Part shown: in pieces, positions 45,672-59,322 of the stretch | Layout of the letters: every line of letters starts with the position of its first letter | Numbering within the stretch: the stretch's first letter is position 1 | NCBI RefSeq assembly: GCF_037975245.1 | Contig: NC_092565.1 | Location: 1,310,499-1,374,498 of the forward strand | DNA from: Apostichopus japonicus | Lineage: Eukaryota; Echinodermata; Holothuroidea; Aspidochirotida; Stichopodidae | Direction: 5' to 3' | Length of the DNA stretch: 64,000 nt | Translations under genes and position numbers: made by a program | Notes under the pieces: generated by a model | The model's database searches: none | Seen by the model: the letters and a program-made list of their open reading frames with translations, nothing else | Told to the model about the DNA's origin: nothing

Positions 45672-48600
45672 GGCAAGAAGCAGGTAAGTTCAGGGCATGC
45701 ATACTACTCCGTAAATATGCATCAAAGTAATGCATTTATATCCCAGAGAGTATAACATCTTTAATAATATCAAACAATTCAAAGCTTTGATGTTACTCTA
45801 AATTGGTAAACTGTTTAATCTTGAATAAGGTCAGTGTAGAAAATTACCTTGTCTAACTTTTACCGGCTACCTCCCATATGTGAAACCATTATGTTGGGCA
45901 AGGGGGGAGGGGGGGATGGTGAGGGGGCAACTGGGAAAGCAGGTTTGTATGTTAGCGCTGTCATTCGCATAGCATATTTGAAAGCATAGGATTTTATGTG
46001 AATTCATCCTTGTTGAATGGGATGGAGGGTCGGTGGGGGGGGGGGGGGAAGGGGTGGATCCAAGTGACTTGGCTGCCCTCTTGGACATAATTTGCTTTTA
46101 TCCCTGCTACATAAAGTTTGATATGTCTTGAAAATTACAGATTGTACACTATCACACTATCTAGCTCAGTGCATGGGGCAGTTGGTGTCGGTTACTATGG
46201 AATCAGGTACCGTATACAGGGTTAGACCTCCATAATGCCCTAATATTGTGATATTATGTCTAAATAATGTTTTCATATCATTCCACTAGTTGAGTGGGAA
46301 TGAGGGGTGGTTATGATTGGAAAGCGCCATTAAGAAAATACGCTGTTGCATATGCTACATTCATACAATTTGATATATCTCAGAGAAAATATGGTTGTAC
46401 ACTGTTGTGGTTTTCTCATATTGTTCCAGAAAGATTTTTTTTACCATTTCCAACAGCATAGATTAAGGTGATGTATATTAAATGTAATGTAGAATGGTTT
46501 TTTTTTTTTTTCAACTATTAGGGTCCCCATAATGTGTGTGGGAATTTAATGAACAGTCTAATATTAATTTTTGACCATCTTATTTCAACCGTTTCAAAGT
46601 TTCGATGTCATTCCAAATTGGTAAACTGCTTAGACTCAAATACATCAGTGTAGAAAATTACCTTGTACAACTTTTACAGGCTCCACCTATATGTGGATCC
46701 ATCATGTGGTGCAGTTAGGGGTTGGGGGGGGGGGGTTGCTGGTTTTTTTTACCATTTCCAACAGCATAGATTGAGCTGATGTATATTAAATGCTAGGTAA
46801 AAGGTTTTTTTTTTCAACTTTTAGGGTCCCCATAATGTGTGTGAGAATTTAAGGAACAGACTAATATTAACTTTTGAACATCTTATTTCCACCGATTCAG
46901 AGTTCCAATGTCATTCCAAATTGGTAAACTGCTTAGACTCAAATACATCAGTGTAGAAAATTACCTTGTACAACTTTTACAGGCTCCACCCATATGTGGA
47001 TCCATCATGTGGTGCAGTTAGGGGTTGGGGGGGGGTTGCTGTTTTTTTTACCATTTCCAACAGCATAGATTGAGGTGATCAGGTGATGTATATTAAATGC
47101 TAGGTAGAAATGTTTTTTTCTAACTTTTAGGGTCCCCATAATGTGTGTGAGAATTTAAGGAACAGTCTAATATTAAGAAATGTTAAGAATATACACTGTT
47201 GCATATGCTACATTCAAACAATTTGATATATCTCAGAGAAAATAGGGTTGTACACTGTTACTGCAACTGGGAAAGCAGGTTTGAGCTCTCATTAGGATCA
47301 AATATTTGAAAGCATAGGATTTTTTGTGAATTCATCCTTGTTGAATGGGATGAAGGGTCAGTGGGGGGGGGGGGTGGATCCAAGTGACTTGGCTGCCCTC
47401 TTGGACATAATTTGCTTTTATCCCTGCTACATAAAGTTTGATATGTCTTGAAAATTACAGATTGTACACTATCTAGCTCATAGCATGGGGCAGTTGGTGT
47501 CGGTTACTATGGAATCAGGTACCGTATACAGGGTTAGACCTACATAATGCCCTAATATTGTGATATTATGTCTAAATAATGTTTTCATATCATTCCACTA
47601 GTTGAGTGGGAATGAGGGGTGGAGATGATTGGAAAGCGCTATTGAGAAAATACGCTGTTGCATATGCTACATTCATACAATTTGATATATCTCAGAGAAA
47701 ATAGGGTTGTACACTGTTGTGGTTTTCTCCTATTGTTTGAGGAAGATTTTTTTACCATTTCCAACAGCACAGATTAAGGTGTATAAAAGGATAGGTAACT
47801 TTATTTTTGTTTTCAACTTTTAGGGTCCCATTATGTATGTGAGAATTTAATGAACATCGCTACCATTAATTTTTGACCATCTTATTTCCACCATTTCAAG
47901 GTTTCCATGCCATCCCAAATTGGTAAACTGCTTAGACTCAAATATATCAGGGTAGAAAATTACTTTCTCCAACTTTTACATTCACCACCAATATGTAGAA
48001 CCATCATGTGGAGCAGATAGGGGGGAGGGGAGGGGGGGAGGGTAGCAACTGGGAAAGCAGGTTAGAGCTCTCATTAGGATCAAAATTTTGAAAGCATAGG
48101 ATTTTATATGAATTCGCCCTTGTTGAATGGGATGGAGGGTCGGTGGGGGGGGGGTGGATCCAAGTGACTTGGCTGCCCTCTTGGACATAATTTGCTTTTA
48201 TCACTGCTATATAAAGTTTGATATGTCTTGAAAATTACAGATTGTACACTATCACACTACCTAGCTCATTGCATGGGGCAGTTGGTGTCGGTTACTATGG
48301 AATCAGGTACCGTATATAGGGTTAGACCTCCATAATGCCCTAATATTGTGATATTATGTCTAAATAATGTTTTCATATCATTCCACTAGTTGAGTGGGAA
48401 TGAGGCGTGGAGATGATTGGAAAGCGCTATTGAGAAAATACGCTGTTGCATATGCTACATTCATACAATTTGATATATCTCAGAGAAAGTAGGGTTGTAC
48501 ACTGTTAAGGTTTTCTCCTATTATTTGAGAAAGATTTTTTTACTATTTCCAACAGCACAGATTAAGGTGCATTAAATGATAGGTAATTTTATTTTTGTTT

Positions 48601-51600
48601 TCAACTTTTAGGGTCCCATTATGTATGTGAGAATTTAATGAACATCTACCATTAATTTTTGACCATCTTATTTCCACCATTTCAAGGTTTCCATGTCATC
48701 CCAAATTGGTAAACTGCTTAGACTCAAATACATCAGTGTAGAAAATTACCTTGTACAACTTTTACAGGCTCCACCAATATATGGAATCATCATGTGGAGC
48801 AGAAAGGGGGAGGGGGAGGGGTAGCAACTGGGAAAGCAGGTTAGAGCTCTCATTAAGATCAAATATTTGAAAGCATAGGATTTTATGTGAATTCGTCCTT
48901 GTTGAATGGGATGGAGGGTCGGTGGGGGGGGGTGGATACAAGTGACTTGGCTGCCCTCTTGGACATAATTTGCTTTTATCCCTGCTACATAAAGTTTGAT
49001 ATGTCTTGAAAATTACAGATTGTACACTATCTAGCTCAGTGCATGGGGCAGTTGGTGTCAGTTAGTATGGAATCAGGTACCGTATACAGGGTTAGACCTC
49101 CATAATGCCCTAATATTGTGATATTATGTCTAAATAATGTTTTCATATCATTCCACTAGTTGAGTGGGAATGAGGGGTGGTTATGATTGGAAAGCGTCAT
49201 TAAGAAAATACGCTGTTGCATATGCTTCATTCATACAATTTGATATATCTCAGAGAAAATATGGTTGTACACTGTTGTGGTTTTCTCATATTGTTCCAGA
49301 AAGATTTTTTTTACCATTTCCAACAGCATAGATTAAGGTGATGTATATTAAATGTAATTTAGAAGGTTTTTTTTTTTCAACTATTAGGGTCCCCATACTG
49401 TGTGTGAGAATTTAATGAAGTCTAATATTAATTTTTGACCATCTTATTTCCACCGTTTCAAAGTTTCGATGTCATTCCAAATTGGTAAACTGCTTAGACT
49501 CAAATACATCAGTGTAGAAAATTACCTTGTACAACTTTTACAGGCTCCACCCATATGTGGATCCATCATGTGGTGCAGTTAGGGGTGCAAGGGCGGGGGT
49601 TGCTGTAGAGGGCAACTGGGAATGCAGGTACATAGGTTTGAGATCTCATTAATATCAAATATTTGAAAGCATAGGATTTTATGTGTATTCATCCTTGTTG
49701 AATGGGATGGAGGGTGGGGAGGGGGTGGGTCCAAGGGGCTTGGCAGGAGATTATTTGCTTTCATCCCTACTAAATTAAGTTTGATATGAAATTACAGATT
49801 GTTCACTATCTAGCTCATTGCACGGAGCAATTGGTGTGGGTTACTATGGAATCAGGTACCGTATACAGGGTTAGACCTCCATGATGCCCTAATATTGTGA
49901 TATTATGTCTAAATAATGTTGTCATATCATTCCACTAGTTGAGTGGGAATGAGGGGTGGAGATGATTGGAAGCGCTATTGAGAAAATACGCTGTTGCATA
50001 TGCTACATTCATACAATTTGATATATCTCAGAGAAAATAGGGTTGTACACTGTTACTGCAACTGGGAAAGCAGGTTTGAGCTCTCATTAGGATCAAATAT
50101 TTGAAAGCATAGGATTTTATGTGAATTCGTCCTTGTTGAATGGGATGGAGGGTCAGTGGGGGGGGGGGGGGGTGGATCCAAGTGACTTGGCTGCCCTCTT
50201 GGACATAATTTGCTTTTGTCCCTGCTATATAAAGTTTGATATGTCTTGAAAATTACAGATTGTACACTATCACACTATCTAGCTCAGTGCATGGGGCAGT
50301 TGGTGTCGGTTACTATGGAATCAGGTACCGTATACAGGGTTAGACCTACATAATGCCCTAATATTGTGAATTTATGTCTTAATAATGTTTTTATATCATT
50401 CCACTAGTTGAGTGGGAATGAGGGGTGGAGGTGATTGGAAAGCGCTATTGAGAAAATACGCTGTTTCATATGCTACATTCATACAATTTGATATATCTCA
50501 GAGAAAATAGGGTTGTACACTGTTACGGTTTTCTCCTATTGTTTGAGGAAGATTTCTTTTACCATTTCCAACAGCACAGATTAAAGTGTATAAAATGATA
50601 GGTAATTTAATTTTTGTTTTCAACTTTTAGGGTCCCATTATGTATGTGAGAATTTAATGAACATCGCTACCATTAATTTTTGACCATCTTATTTCCACCA
50701 TTTCAAGGTTTCCATGCCATCCCAAATTGGGAAACTGCTTAGACTCAAATACAACAGTGTAGAAAATTACCTTGTACAACTTTTACAGGCTCCACCAATA
50801 TGTGGAACCATCATGTGGAGCAGAAAGGGGGGGGGGGGGTAGCAACTGGGAAAGCAGGTTAGAGCTCTCATTAAGATCAAATATTTGAAAGCATAGGATT
50901 TTATGTGAATTTGTCCTTGTTGAATGGGATGGAGGGTCAGTGGGGGGGGGATCCAAGTGACTTGGCTGTCCTCTTGGACATAATTTGCTTTTGTCACTGC
51001 TATATAAAGTTTGATATGTCTTGAAAATTACAGATTGTACACTATCACACTATCTAGCTAAGTGCATGGGGCAGTTGGTGTCGGTTACTATGGAATCAGG
51101 TACCGTATACAGGGTTAGACCTACATAATGCCCTAATATTGTGAATTTATGTCTTAATAATGTTTTCATATCATTCCACTAGTTGAGTGGGAATGAGGGG
51201 TGGAGATGATTGGAAGTCGCTATTGAGAAAATACGCTGTTGCATATGCTACATTCATACAATTTGATATATCTCAGAGAAAATAGGGTTGTACACTGTTA
51301 CTGCATCTGGGAAAGCAGATTTAAGCTCTCATTAGGATCAAATATTTGAAAGCATATAGGACTTAATGTGAATTCATCCTTGTTGAATGGGATGGAGGGT
51401 CAGTGGGGGGGGGGGTGGATCCAAGTGACTTGGCTGCCCTCTTGGACATAATTTGCTTTTGTCCCTGCTATATAAAGTTTGATATGTCTTGAAAATTACA
51501 GATTGTACACTATCACACTATCTAGCTCAGTGCATGGGGCAGTTGGTGTCGGTTACTATGGAATCAGGTACCGTATACAGGGTTAGACCTACATAATGCC

Positions 51601-52334
51601 CTAATATTGTGAATTTATGTCTTAATAATGTTTTCATATCATTCCACTAGTTGAGTGGGAATGAGGGGTGGAGATGATTGGAAATCGCTATTGAGAAAAT
51701 ACGCTGTTGCATATGCTACATTCATACAAATTGATATATCTCAGAGAAAATAGGGTTGTACACTGTTAAGGTTTTCTCCTATTCTTTGAGAAAGATTTTT
51801 TTACCATTTCCAACAGCACAGATTAAGGTGCATTAAATGATAGGTAATTTTATTTTTGTTTTCAACTTTTAGGGTCCCATTATGTATGTGAGAATTTAAT
51901 GAACATCTACCATTAATTTTTGACCATCTTATTTCCACCATTTCAAGGTTTCCATGTCATCCCAAATTGGTAAACTGCTTAGACTCAAATACATCAGTGC
52001 AGAAAATTACCTTGTACAACTTTTACAGGCTCCACCAATATATGGAACCATCATGTGGAGCAGAAAGGGGGAGGGGAGGGGTAGCAACTGGGAAAGCAGG
52101 TTAGAGCTCTCATTAAGATCAAATATTTGAAAGCATAGGATTTTATGTGAATTCGTCCTTGTTGAATGGGATGGAGGGTCGGTGGGGGGGGGGGATCCAA
52201 GTGACTTGGCTGCCCTCTTGGACATAATTTGCTTTGAACCCTGCTACATAAAGTATGATATGTCTTGAAAATTACAGATTGTACACTATGTAGCTCATTG
52301 CATGGGGCAGTTGGTGTCAGTTAGTATGGAATCA

Positions 52335-54820
52335 GGTACCATATACAGGGTTAGACCTCTATAATGCCCTAATATTGTGATATTATGTCTAAATAATGTT
52401 TTCATATCATTCCACTAGTTGAGTGGGAATGAGGGGTGGTTATGATTGGAAAGCGCCATTAAAAAAAAATATGCTGTTGCATATGCTACATTCATACAAT
52501 TTGATATATCTCAGAGAAAATAGGGTTGTACACTGTTTTGGTTTTCTCATATTGTTCCAGAAAGATTTTTTTTACCATTTCCAACAGCATAGATTAAGGT
52601 GATGTATATTAAATGTAATGTAGAATGTTTTTTTTTTTCAACTATTAGGGTCCCCATAATGTGTGTGAGAATTTAATGAAGTCTAATATTAATTTTTGAC
52701 CATCTTATTTCCACCGTTTCAAAGTTTCGATGTCATTCCAAATTGGTAAACTGCTTAGACTCAAATACATCAGTGTAGAAAATTACCTTGTACAACTTTT
52801 ACAGGCTCCACCCATATGTGGATCCATCATGTGGTGCAGTTAGGGGTGCGGGTGGCGGGGGTTGCTGTAGAGGGCAACTGGGAATGCAGGTACATAGGTT
52901 TGAGATCTCATTAATATCAAATATTTGAAAGCATAGGATTTTATGTGTATTCATCCTTGTTGAATGGGATGGAGGGTGGGGAGGGGGTGGGTCCAAGGGG
53001 CTTGGCAGGAGATTATTTGCTTTTATCCCTGCTAAATAAAGTTTGATATGTCTTGAAAATTACAGATTGTTCACTATCTAGCTCATTGCACGGAGCAATT
53101 GGTGTGGGTTACTATGGAATCAGGTACCGTATACAGGGTTAGACCTCCATGATGCCCTAATATTGTGATATTATGTCTAAATAATGTTGTCATATCATTC
53201 CACTAGTTGAGTGGGAATGAGGGGTGGAGGTGATTGGAAAGCGCTATTGAGAAAATACGCTGTTGCATATGCTACATTCATACAATTTGATATATCTCAG
53301 AGAAAATAGGGTTGTACACTGTTACTGCAACTGGGAAAGCAGGTTTGAGCTCTCATTAGGATCAAATATTTGAAAGCATAGGATTTTATGTGAATTCGTC
53401 CTTGTTGAATGGGATGGAGGGTCGGTGGGGGGGGGGGATCCAAGTGACTTGGCTGCCCTCTTGGACATAATTTGCTTTTGTCCCTGCTATATAAAGTTTG
53501 ATATGTCTTGAAAATTACAGATTGTACACTATCACACTATCTAGCTAAGTGCATGGGGCAGTTGGTGTCGGTTACTATGGAATCAGGTACCGTATACAGG
53601 GTTAGACCTACATAATGCCCTAATATTGTGAATTTATGTCTTAATAATGTTTTCATATCATTCCACTAGTTGAGTGGGAATGAGGGGTGGAGATGATTGG
53701 AAGTCGCTATTGAGAAAATACGCTGTTGCATATGCTACATTCATACAATTTGATATATCTCAGAGAAAATAGGGTTGTACACTGTTACTGCATCTGGGAA
53801 AGCAGATTTAAGCTCTCATTAGGATCAAATATTTGAAAGCATATAGGACTTAATGTGAATTCATCCTTGTTGAATGGGATGGAGGGTCAGTGGGGGGGGG
53901 GGTGGATCCAAGTGACTTGGCTGCCCTCTTGGACATAATTTGCTTTTGTCCCTGCTATATAAAGTTTGATATGTCTTGAAAATTACAGATTGTACACTAT
54001 CACACTATCTAGCTCAGTGCATGGGGCAGTTGGTGTCGGTTACTATGGAATCAGGTACCGTATACAGGGTTAGACCTACATAATGCCCTAATATTGTGAA
54101 TTTATGTCTTAATAATGTTTTCATATCATTCCACTAGTTGAGTGGGAATGAGGGGTGGAGATGATTGGAAATCGCTATTGAGAAAATACGCTGTTGCATA
54201 TGCTACATTCATACAAATTGATATATCTCAGAGAAAATAGGGTTGTACACTGTTAAGGTTTTCTCCTATTCTTTGAGAAAGATTTTTTTACCATTTCCAA
54301 CAGCACAGATTAAGGTGCATTAAATGATAGGTAATTTTATTTTTGTTTTCAACTTTTAGGGTCCCATTATGTATGTGAGAATTTAATGAACATCTACCAT
54401 TAATTTTTGACCATCTTATTTCCACCATTTCAAGGTTTCCATGTCATCCCAAATTGGTAAACTGCTTAGACTCAAATACATCAGTGCAGAAAATTACCTT
54501 GTACAACTTTTACAGGCTCCACCAATATATGGAACCATCATGTGGAGCAGAAAGGGGGAGGGGAGGGGTAGCAACTGGGAAAGCAGGTTAGAGCTCTCAT
54601 TAAGATCAAATATTTGAAAGCATAGGATTTTATGTGAATTCGTCCTTGTTGAATGGGATGGAGGGTCGGTGGGGGGGGGGATCCAAGTGACTTGGCTGCC
54701 CTCTTGGACATAATTTGCTTTGAACCCTGCTACATAAAGTATGATATGTCTTGAAAATTACAGATTGTACACTATGTAGCTCATTGCATGGGGCAGTTGG
54801 TGTCAGTTAGTATGGAATCA
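52335..54820. repeat. Higher-order repeat, four-monomer block (2,486 bp)
   Basis: Anchor steps are 788, 463, 468 and 767 bp. The same order and almost the same sequence recur at 54,821-57,308 (789, 464, 468, 767) and 59,323-61,810. Confidence 0.9.
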
Positions 54821-57800
54821 GGTACCATATACAGGGTTAGACCTCTATAATGCCCTAATATTGTGATATTATGTCTAAATAATGTTTTCATATCATTCCA
54901 CTAGTTGAGTGGGAATGAGGGGTGGTTATGATTGGAAAGCGCCATTAAAAAAAAATATGCTGTTGCATATGCTACATTCATACAATTTGATATATCTCAG
55001 AGAAAATAGGGTTGTACACTGTTTTGGTTTTCTCATATTGTTCCAGAAAGATTTTTTTTACCATTTCCAACAGCATAGATTAAGGTGATGTATATTAAAT
55101 GTAATGTAGAATTTTTTTTTTTTTTCAACTATTAGGGTCCCCATAATGTGTGTGAGAATTTAATGAAGTCTAATATTAATTTTTGACCATCTTATTTCCA
55201 CCGTTTCAAAGTTTCGATGTCATTCCAAATTGGTAAACTGCTTAGACTCAAATACATCAGTGTAGAAAATTACCTTGTACAACTTTTACAGGCTCCACCC
55301 ATATGTGGATCCATCATGTGGTGCAGTTAGGGGTGCGGGTGGCGGGGGTTGCTGTAGAGGGCAACTGAGAATGCAGGTACATAGGTTTGAGATCTCATTA
55401 ATATCAAATATTTGAAAGCATAGGATTTTATGTGTATTCATCCTTGTTGAATGGGATGGAGGGTGGGGAGGGGGTGGGTCCAAGGGGCTTGGCAGGAGAT
55501 TATTTGCTTTTATCCCTGCTAAATAAAGTTTGATATGTCTTGAAAATTACAGATTGTTCACTATCTAGCTCATTGCACGGAGCAATTGGTGTGGGTTACT
55601 ATGGAATCAGGTACCGTATACAGGGTTAGACCTCCATGATGCCCTAATATTGTGATATTATGTCTAAATAATGTTGTCATATCATTCCACTAGTTGAGTG
55701 GGAATGAGGGGTGGAGGTGATTGGAAAGCGCTATTGAGAAAATACGCTGTTGCATATGCTACATTCATACAATTTGATATATCTCAGAGAAAATAGGGTT
55801 GTACACTGTTACTGCAACTGGGAAAGCAGGTTTGAGCTCTCATTAGGATCAAATATTTGAAAGCATAGGATTTTATGTGAATTCGTCCTTGTTGAATGGG
55901 ATAGAGGGTCGGTGGGGGGGGGGGGATCCAAGTGACTTGGCTGCCCTCTTGGACATAATTTGCTTTTGTCCCTGCTATATAAAGTTTGATATGTCTTGAA
56001 AATTACAGATTGTACACTATCACACTATCTAGCTAAGTGCATGGGGCAGTTGGTGTCGGTTACTATGGAATCAGGTACCGTATACAGGGTTAGACCTACA
56101 TATTGCCCTAATATTGTGAATTTATGTCTTAATAATGTTTTCATATCATTCCACTAGTTGAGTGGGAATGAGGGGTGGAGATGATTGGAAATCGCTATTG
56201 AGAAAATACGCTGTTGCATATGCTACATTCATACAATTTGATATATCTCAGAGAAAATAGGGTTGTACACTGTTACTGCATCTGGGAAAGCAGATTTGAG
56301 CTCTCATTAGGATCAAATATTTGAAAGCATATAGGACTTAATGTGAATTCATCCTTGTTGAATGGGATGGAGGGTCAGTGGGGGGGGGGGTGGATCCAAG
56401 TGACTTGGCTGCCCTCTTGGACATAATTTGCTTTTGTCCCTGCTATATAAAGTTTGATATGTCTTGAAAATTACAGATTGTACACTATCACACTATCTAG
56501 CTCAGTGCATGGGGCAGTTGGTGTCGGTTACTATGGAATCAGGTACCGTATACAGGGTTAGACCTACATAATGCCCTAATATTGTGAATTTATGTCTTAA
56601 TAATGTTTTCATATCATTCCACTAGTTGAGTGGGAATGAGGGGTGGAGATGATTGGAAATCGCTATTGAGAAAATACGCTGTTGCATATGCTACATTCAT
56701 ACAATTTGATATATCTCAGAGAAAATAGGGTTGTACACTGTTAAGGTTTTCTCCTATTCTTTGAGAAAGATTTTTTTACCATTTCCAACAGCACAGATTA
56801 AGGTGCATTAAATGATAGGTAATTTTATTTTTGTTTTCAACTTTTAGGGTCCCATTATGTATGTGAGAATTTAATGAACATCTACCATTTATTTTTGACC
56901 ATCTTATTTCCACCATTTCAAGGTTTCCATGTCATCCCAAATTGGTAAACTGCTTAGACTCAAATACATCAGTGTAGAAAATTACCTTGTACAACTTTTA
57001 CAGGCTCCACCAATATATGGAACCATCATGTGGAGCAGAAAGGGGGAGGGGAGGGGTAGCAACTGGGAAAGCAGGTTAGAGCTCTCATTAAGATCAAATA
57101 TTTGAAAGCATAGGATTTTATGTGAATTCGTCCTTGTTGAATGGGATGGAGGGTCGGTGGGGGGGGGGATCCAAGTGACTTGGCTGCCCTCTTGGACATA
57201 ATTTGCTTTGAACCCTGCTACATAAAGTATGATATGTCTTGAAAATTACAGATTGTACACTATGTAGCTCATTGCATGGGGCAGTTGGTGTCAGTTAGTA
57301 TGGAATCAGGTACCATATACAGGGTTAGACCTCTATAATGCCCTAATATTGTGATATTATGTCTAAATAATGTTTTCATATCATTCCACTAGTTGAGTGG
57401 GAATGAGGGGTGGTTATGATTGGAAAGCGCCATTAAAAAAAAATATGCTGTTGCATATGCTACATTCATACAATTTGATATATCTCAGAGAAAATAGGGT
57501 TGTACACTGTTTTGGTTTTCTCATATTGTTCCAGAAAGATTTTTTTTACCATTTCCAACAGCATAGATTAAGGTGATGTATATTAAATGTAATGTAGAAT
57601 GTTTTTTTTTCAACTATTAGGGTCCCCATAATGTGTGTGAGAATTTAATGAAGTCTAATATTAATTTTTGACCATCTTATTTCCACCGTTTCAAAGTTTC
57701 GATGTCATTCCAAATTGGTAAACTGCTTAGACTCAAATACATCAGTGTAGAAAATTACCTTGTACAACTTTTACAGGCTCCACCCATATGTGGATCCATC

Positions 57801-59322
57801 ATGTGGTGCAGTTAGGGGTGCGGGGGGCGGGGGTTGCTGTAGAGGGCAACTGGGAATGCAGGTACATAGGTTTGAGATCTCATTAATATCAAATATTTGA
57901 AAGCATAGGATTTTATGTGTATTCATCCTTGTTGAATGGGATGGAGGGTGGGGAGGGGGTGGGTCCAAGGGGCTTGGCAGGAGATTATTTGCTTTTATCC
58001 CTGCTAAATAAAGTTTGATATGTCTTGAAAATTACAGATTGTTCACTATCTAGCTCATTGCACGGAGCAATTGGTGTGGGTTACTATGGAATCAGGTACC
58101 GTATACAGGGTTAGACCTCCATGATGCCCTAATATTGTGATATTATGTCTAAATAATGTTGTCATATCATTCCACTAGTTGAGTGGGAATGAGGGGTGGA
58201 GGTGATTGGAAAGCGCTATTGAGAAAATACGCTGTTGCATATGCTACATTCATACAATTTGATATATCTCAGAGAAAATAGGGTTGTACACTGTTACTGC
58301 AACTGGGAAAGCAGGTTTGAGCTCTCATTAGGATCAAATATTTGAAAGCATAGGATTTTATGTGAATTCGTCCTTGTTGAATGGGATGGAGGGTCGGTGG
58401 GGGGGGGATCCAAGTGACTTGGCTGCCCTCTTGGACATAATTTGCTTTTGTCCCTGCTATATAAAGTTTGATATGTCTTGAAAATTACAGATTGTACACT
58501 ATCACACTATCTAGCTCAGTGCATGGGGCAGTTGGTGTCGGTTACTATGGAATCAGGTACCGTATACAGGGTTAGACCTACATAATGCCCTAATATTGTG
58601 AATTTATGTCTTAATAATGTTTTCATATCATTCCACTAGTTGAGTGGGAATGAGGGGTGGAGATGATTGGAAATCGCTATTGAGAAAATACGCTGTTGCA
58701 TATGCTACATTCATACAATTTGATATATCTCAGAGAAAATAGGGTTGTACACTGTTAAGGTTTTCTCCTATTCTTTGAGAAAGATTTTTTTACCATTTCC
58801 AACAGCACAGATTAAGGTGCATTAAATGATAGGTAATTTTATTTTTGTTTTCAACTTTTAGGGTCCCATTATGTATGTGAGAATTTAATGAACATCTACC
58901 ATTAATTTTTGACCATCTTATTTCCACCATTTCAAGGTTTCCATGTCATCCCAAATTGGTAAACTGCTTAGACTCAAATACATCAGTGCAGAAAATTACC
59001 TTGTACAACTTTTACAGGCTCCACCAATATATGGAACCATCATGTGGAGCAGAAAGGGGGAGGGGAGGGGTAGCAACTGGGAAAGCAGGTTAGAGCTCTC
59101 ATTAAGATCAAATATTTGAAAGCATAGGATTTTATGTGAATTCGTCCTTGTTGAATGGGATGGAGGGTCGGTGGGGGGGGGGATCCAAGTGACTTGGCTG
59201 CCCTCTTGGACATAATTTGCTTTGAACCCTGCTACATAAAGTATGATATGTCTTGAAAATTACAGATTGTACACTATGTAGCTCATTGCATGGGGCAGTT
59301 GGTGTCAGTTAGTATGGAATCA
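54821..59322. repeat. 4.5-kb superunit, first copy
   Basis: A four-monomer block (2,488 bp) is followed by a three-monomer block (786, 461, 767 bp; 2,014 bp) that lacks one short unit. Private variants (CAACTGAGAATG near 55,365, GGGATAGAGGG near 55,900, ACATATTGCCC near 56,099, CCATTTATTTT near 56,885) are shared only with the second copy. Confidence 0.9.
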
